Source of the DNA: Alloyangia mangrovi
GTDB lineage: Bacteria; Pseudomonadota; Alphaproteobacteria; Rhodobacterales; Rhodobacteraceae
NCBI RefSeq assembly: GCF_002300555.2
Contig: NZ_NTHN02000052.1
Location: forward strand, 1 to 40,529
Length of the DNA stretch: 40,529 bases
Direction of reading: 5' to 3'
Shown here: in pieces, positions 40,475 through 40,529 of the stretch
How positions within the stretch are numbered: position 1 is the first letter of the stretch
Layout of the letters: the number at the start of each line of letters is the position of its first letter
The notes under the pieces: model-generated
The model's database searches: none
Told to the model about the DNA's origin: nothing
What the model saw: the letters and a program-made list of their open reading frames with translations, nothing else
Made by a program: the position numbers and the translations under genes

Positions 40475-40529
40475 GGCGTTGTTGGACAAATCAGCTGGTG
40501 ACCGCAGTCCCCCTTTCCCCAGACACACC
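40475..40529 (+). mobile_element. Left end of an IS903/IS5-type insertion sequence (cut by window edge)
   Basis: The sequence beginning GGCGTTGTTGGACAAATCAG is close to the terminal inverted repeat of the IS903 group of IS5-family elements (from memory GGCTTTGTTGAATAAATCAG; 16 of 20 positions agree). Only 55 bases are present, so no transposase is visible and the target duplication (candidate 40466-40474, TGGGAGAAT) cannot be tested. Confidence 0.55.

Noticed and set aside
1-40529. CRISPR arrays and tRNA or rRNA genes
   Set aside because: No regular spaced repeats, tRNA-like clover leaf or rRNA sequence was noticed on reading; an automated scan would be decisive.

Overview
The window looks like a chromosomal stretch of a high-GC alphaproteobacterium of the Rhodobacterales (Roseobacter-type). 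The reasons are the codon use, the many FAD amine oxidoreductases, ABC-type uptake systems and RTX/VCBS-type secreted proteins, and protein wording typical of that group. No rRNA, tRNA or CRISPR array was seen.

Left part (1-5.6 kb): the C-terminal end of a GntR/FadR-type regulator; a broken gene for a small exported protein; a patch of inverted and direct repeats that look like IS21-type ends; then a very large secreted protein with three copies of a carbohydrate-binding-like module, RTX calcium-binding repeats and FG-GAP/VCBS repeats. 5.6-7.5 kb: a leftward operon of an ArsR regulator, a DUF318-type permease and a universal stress protein, with a palindromic operator candidate. 7.9-11.1 kb: an Old Yellow Enzyme-type demethylase/oxidoreductase divergent from a LysR regulator.

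From 11.6 to 39.9 kb the window is almost entirely one catabolic island for a nitrogenous compound. It has two paralogous two-domain GNAT acetyltransferases, an OrdL/PuuB-like FAD amine oxidoreductase, two HAD proteins, a EutQ-like cupin, an ArgE-like deacetylase, a class III aminotransferase, a D-2-hydroxyacid dehydrogenase, a complete peptide/opine-type ABC importer, an Lrp/AsnC regulator, two further FAD oxidoreductases, a LysR regulator, and HyuA/HyuB (ATP-dependent hydantoinase/oxoprolinase). These are followed by a 2Fe-2S protein and FAD/NAD dehydrogenase pair (gamma and alpha subunits of an opine/HcnABC-type enzyme), two aldehyde dehydrogenases and a tartrate/D-malate dehydrogenase-like enzyme. 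A palindrome GCAGA-N4-TCTGC lies upstream of two of these operons and may be the shared operator of the local Lrp/AsnC protein. One reading is import of an amine, amino acid or lactam, acetyl protection, FAD oxidation, aldehyde oxidation, deacetylation, transamination, and entry into the TCA cycle through succinate semialdehyde dehydrogenase. The substrate cannot be fixed from sequence.

At least seven genes carry probable single-base frameshifts, several inside homopolymer runs (T9, T10, G7, C7, G7). Sequencing or assembly error is the most economical explanation, so these genes may be intact in the organism. The right edge (40475 on) begins an IS903/IS5-type insertion sequence.
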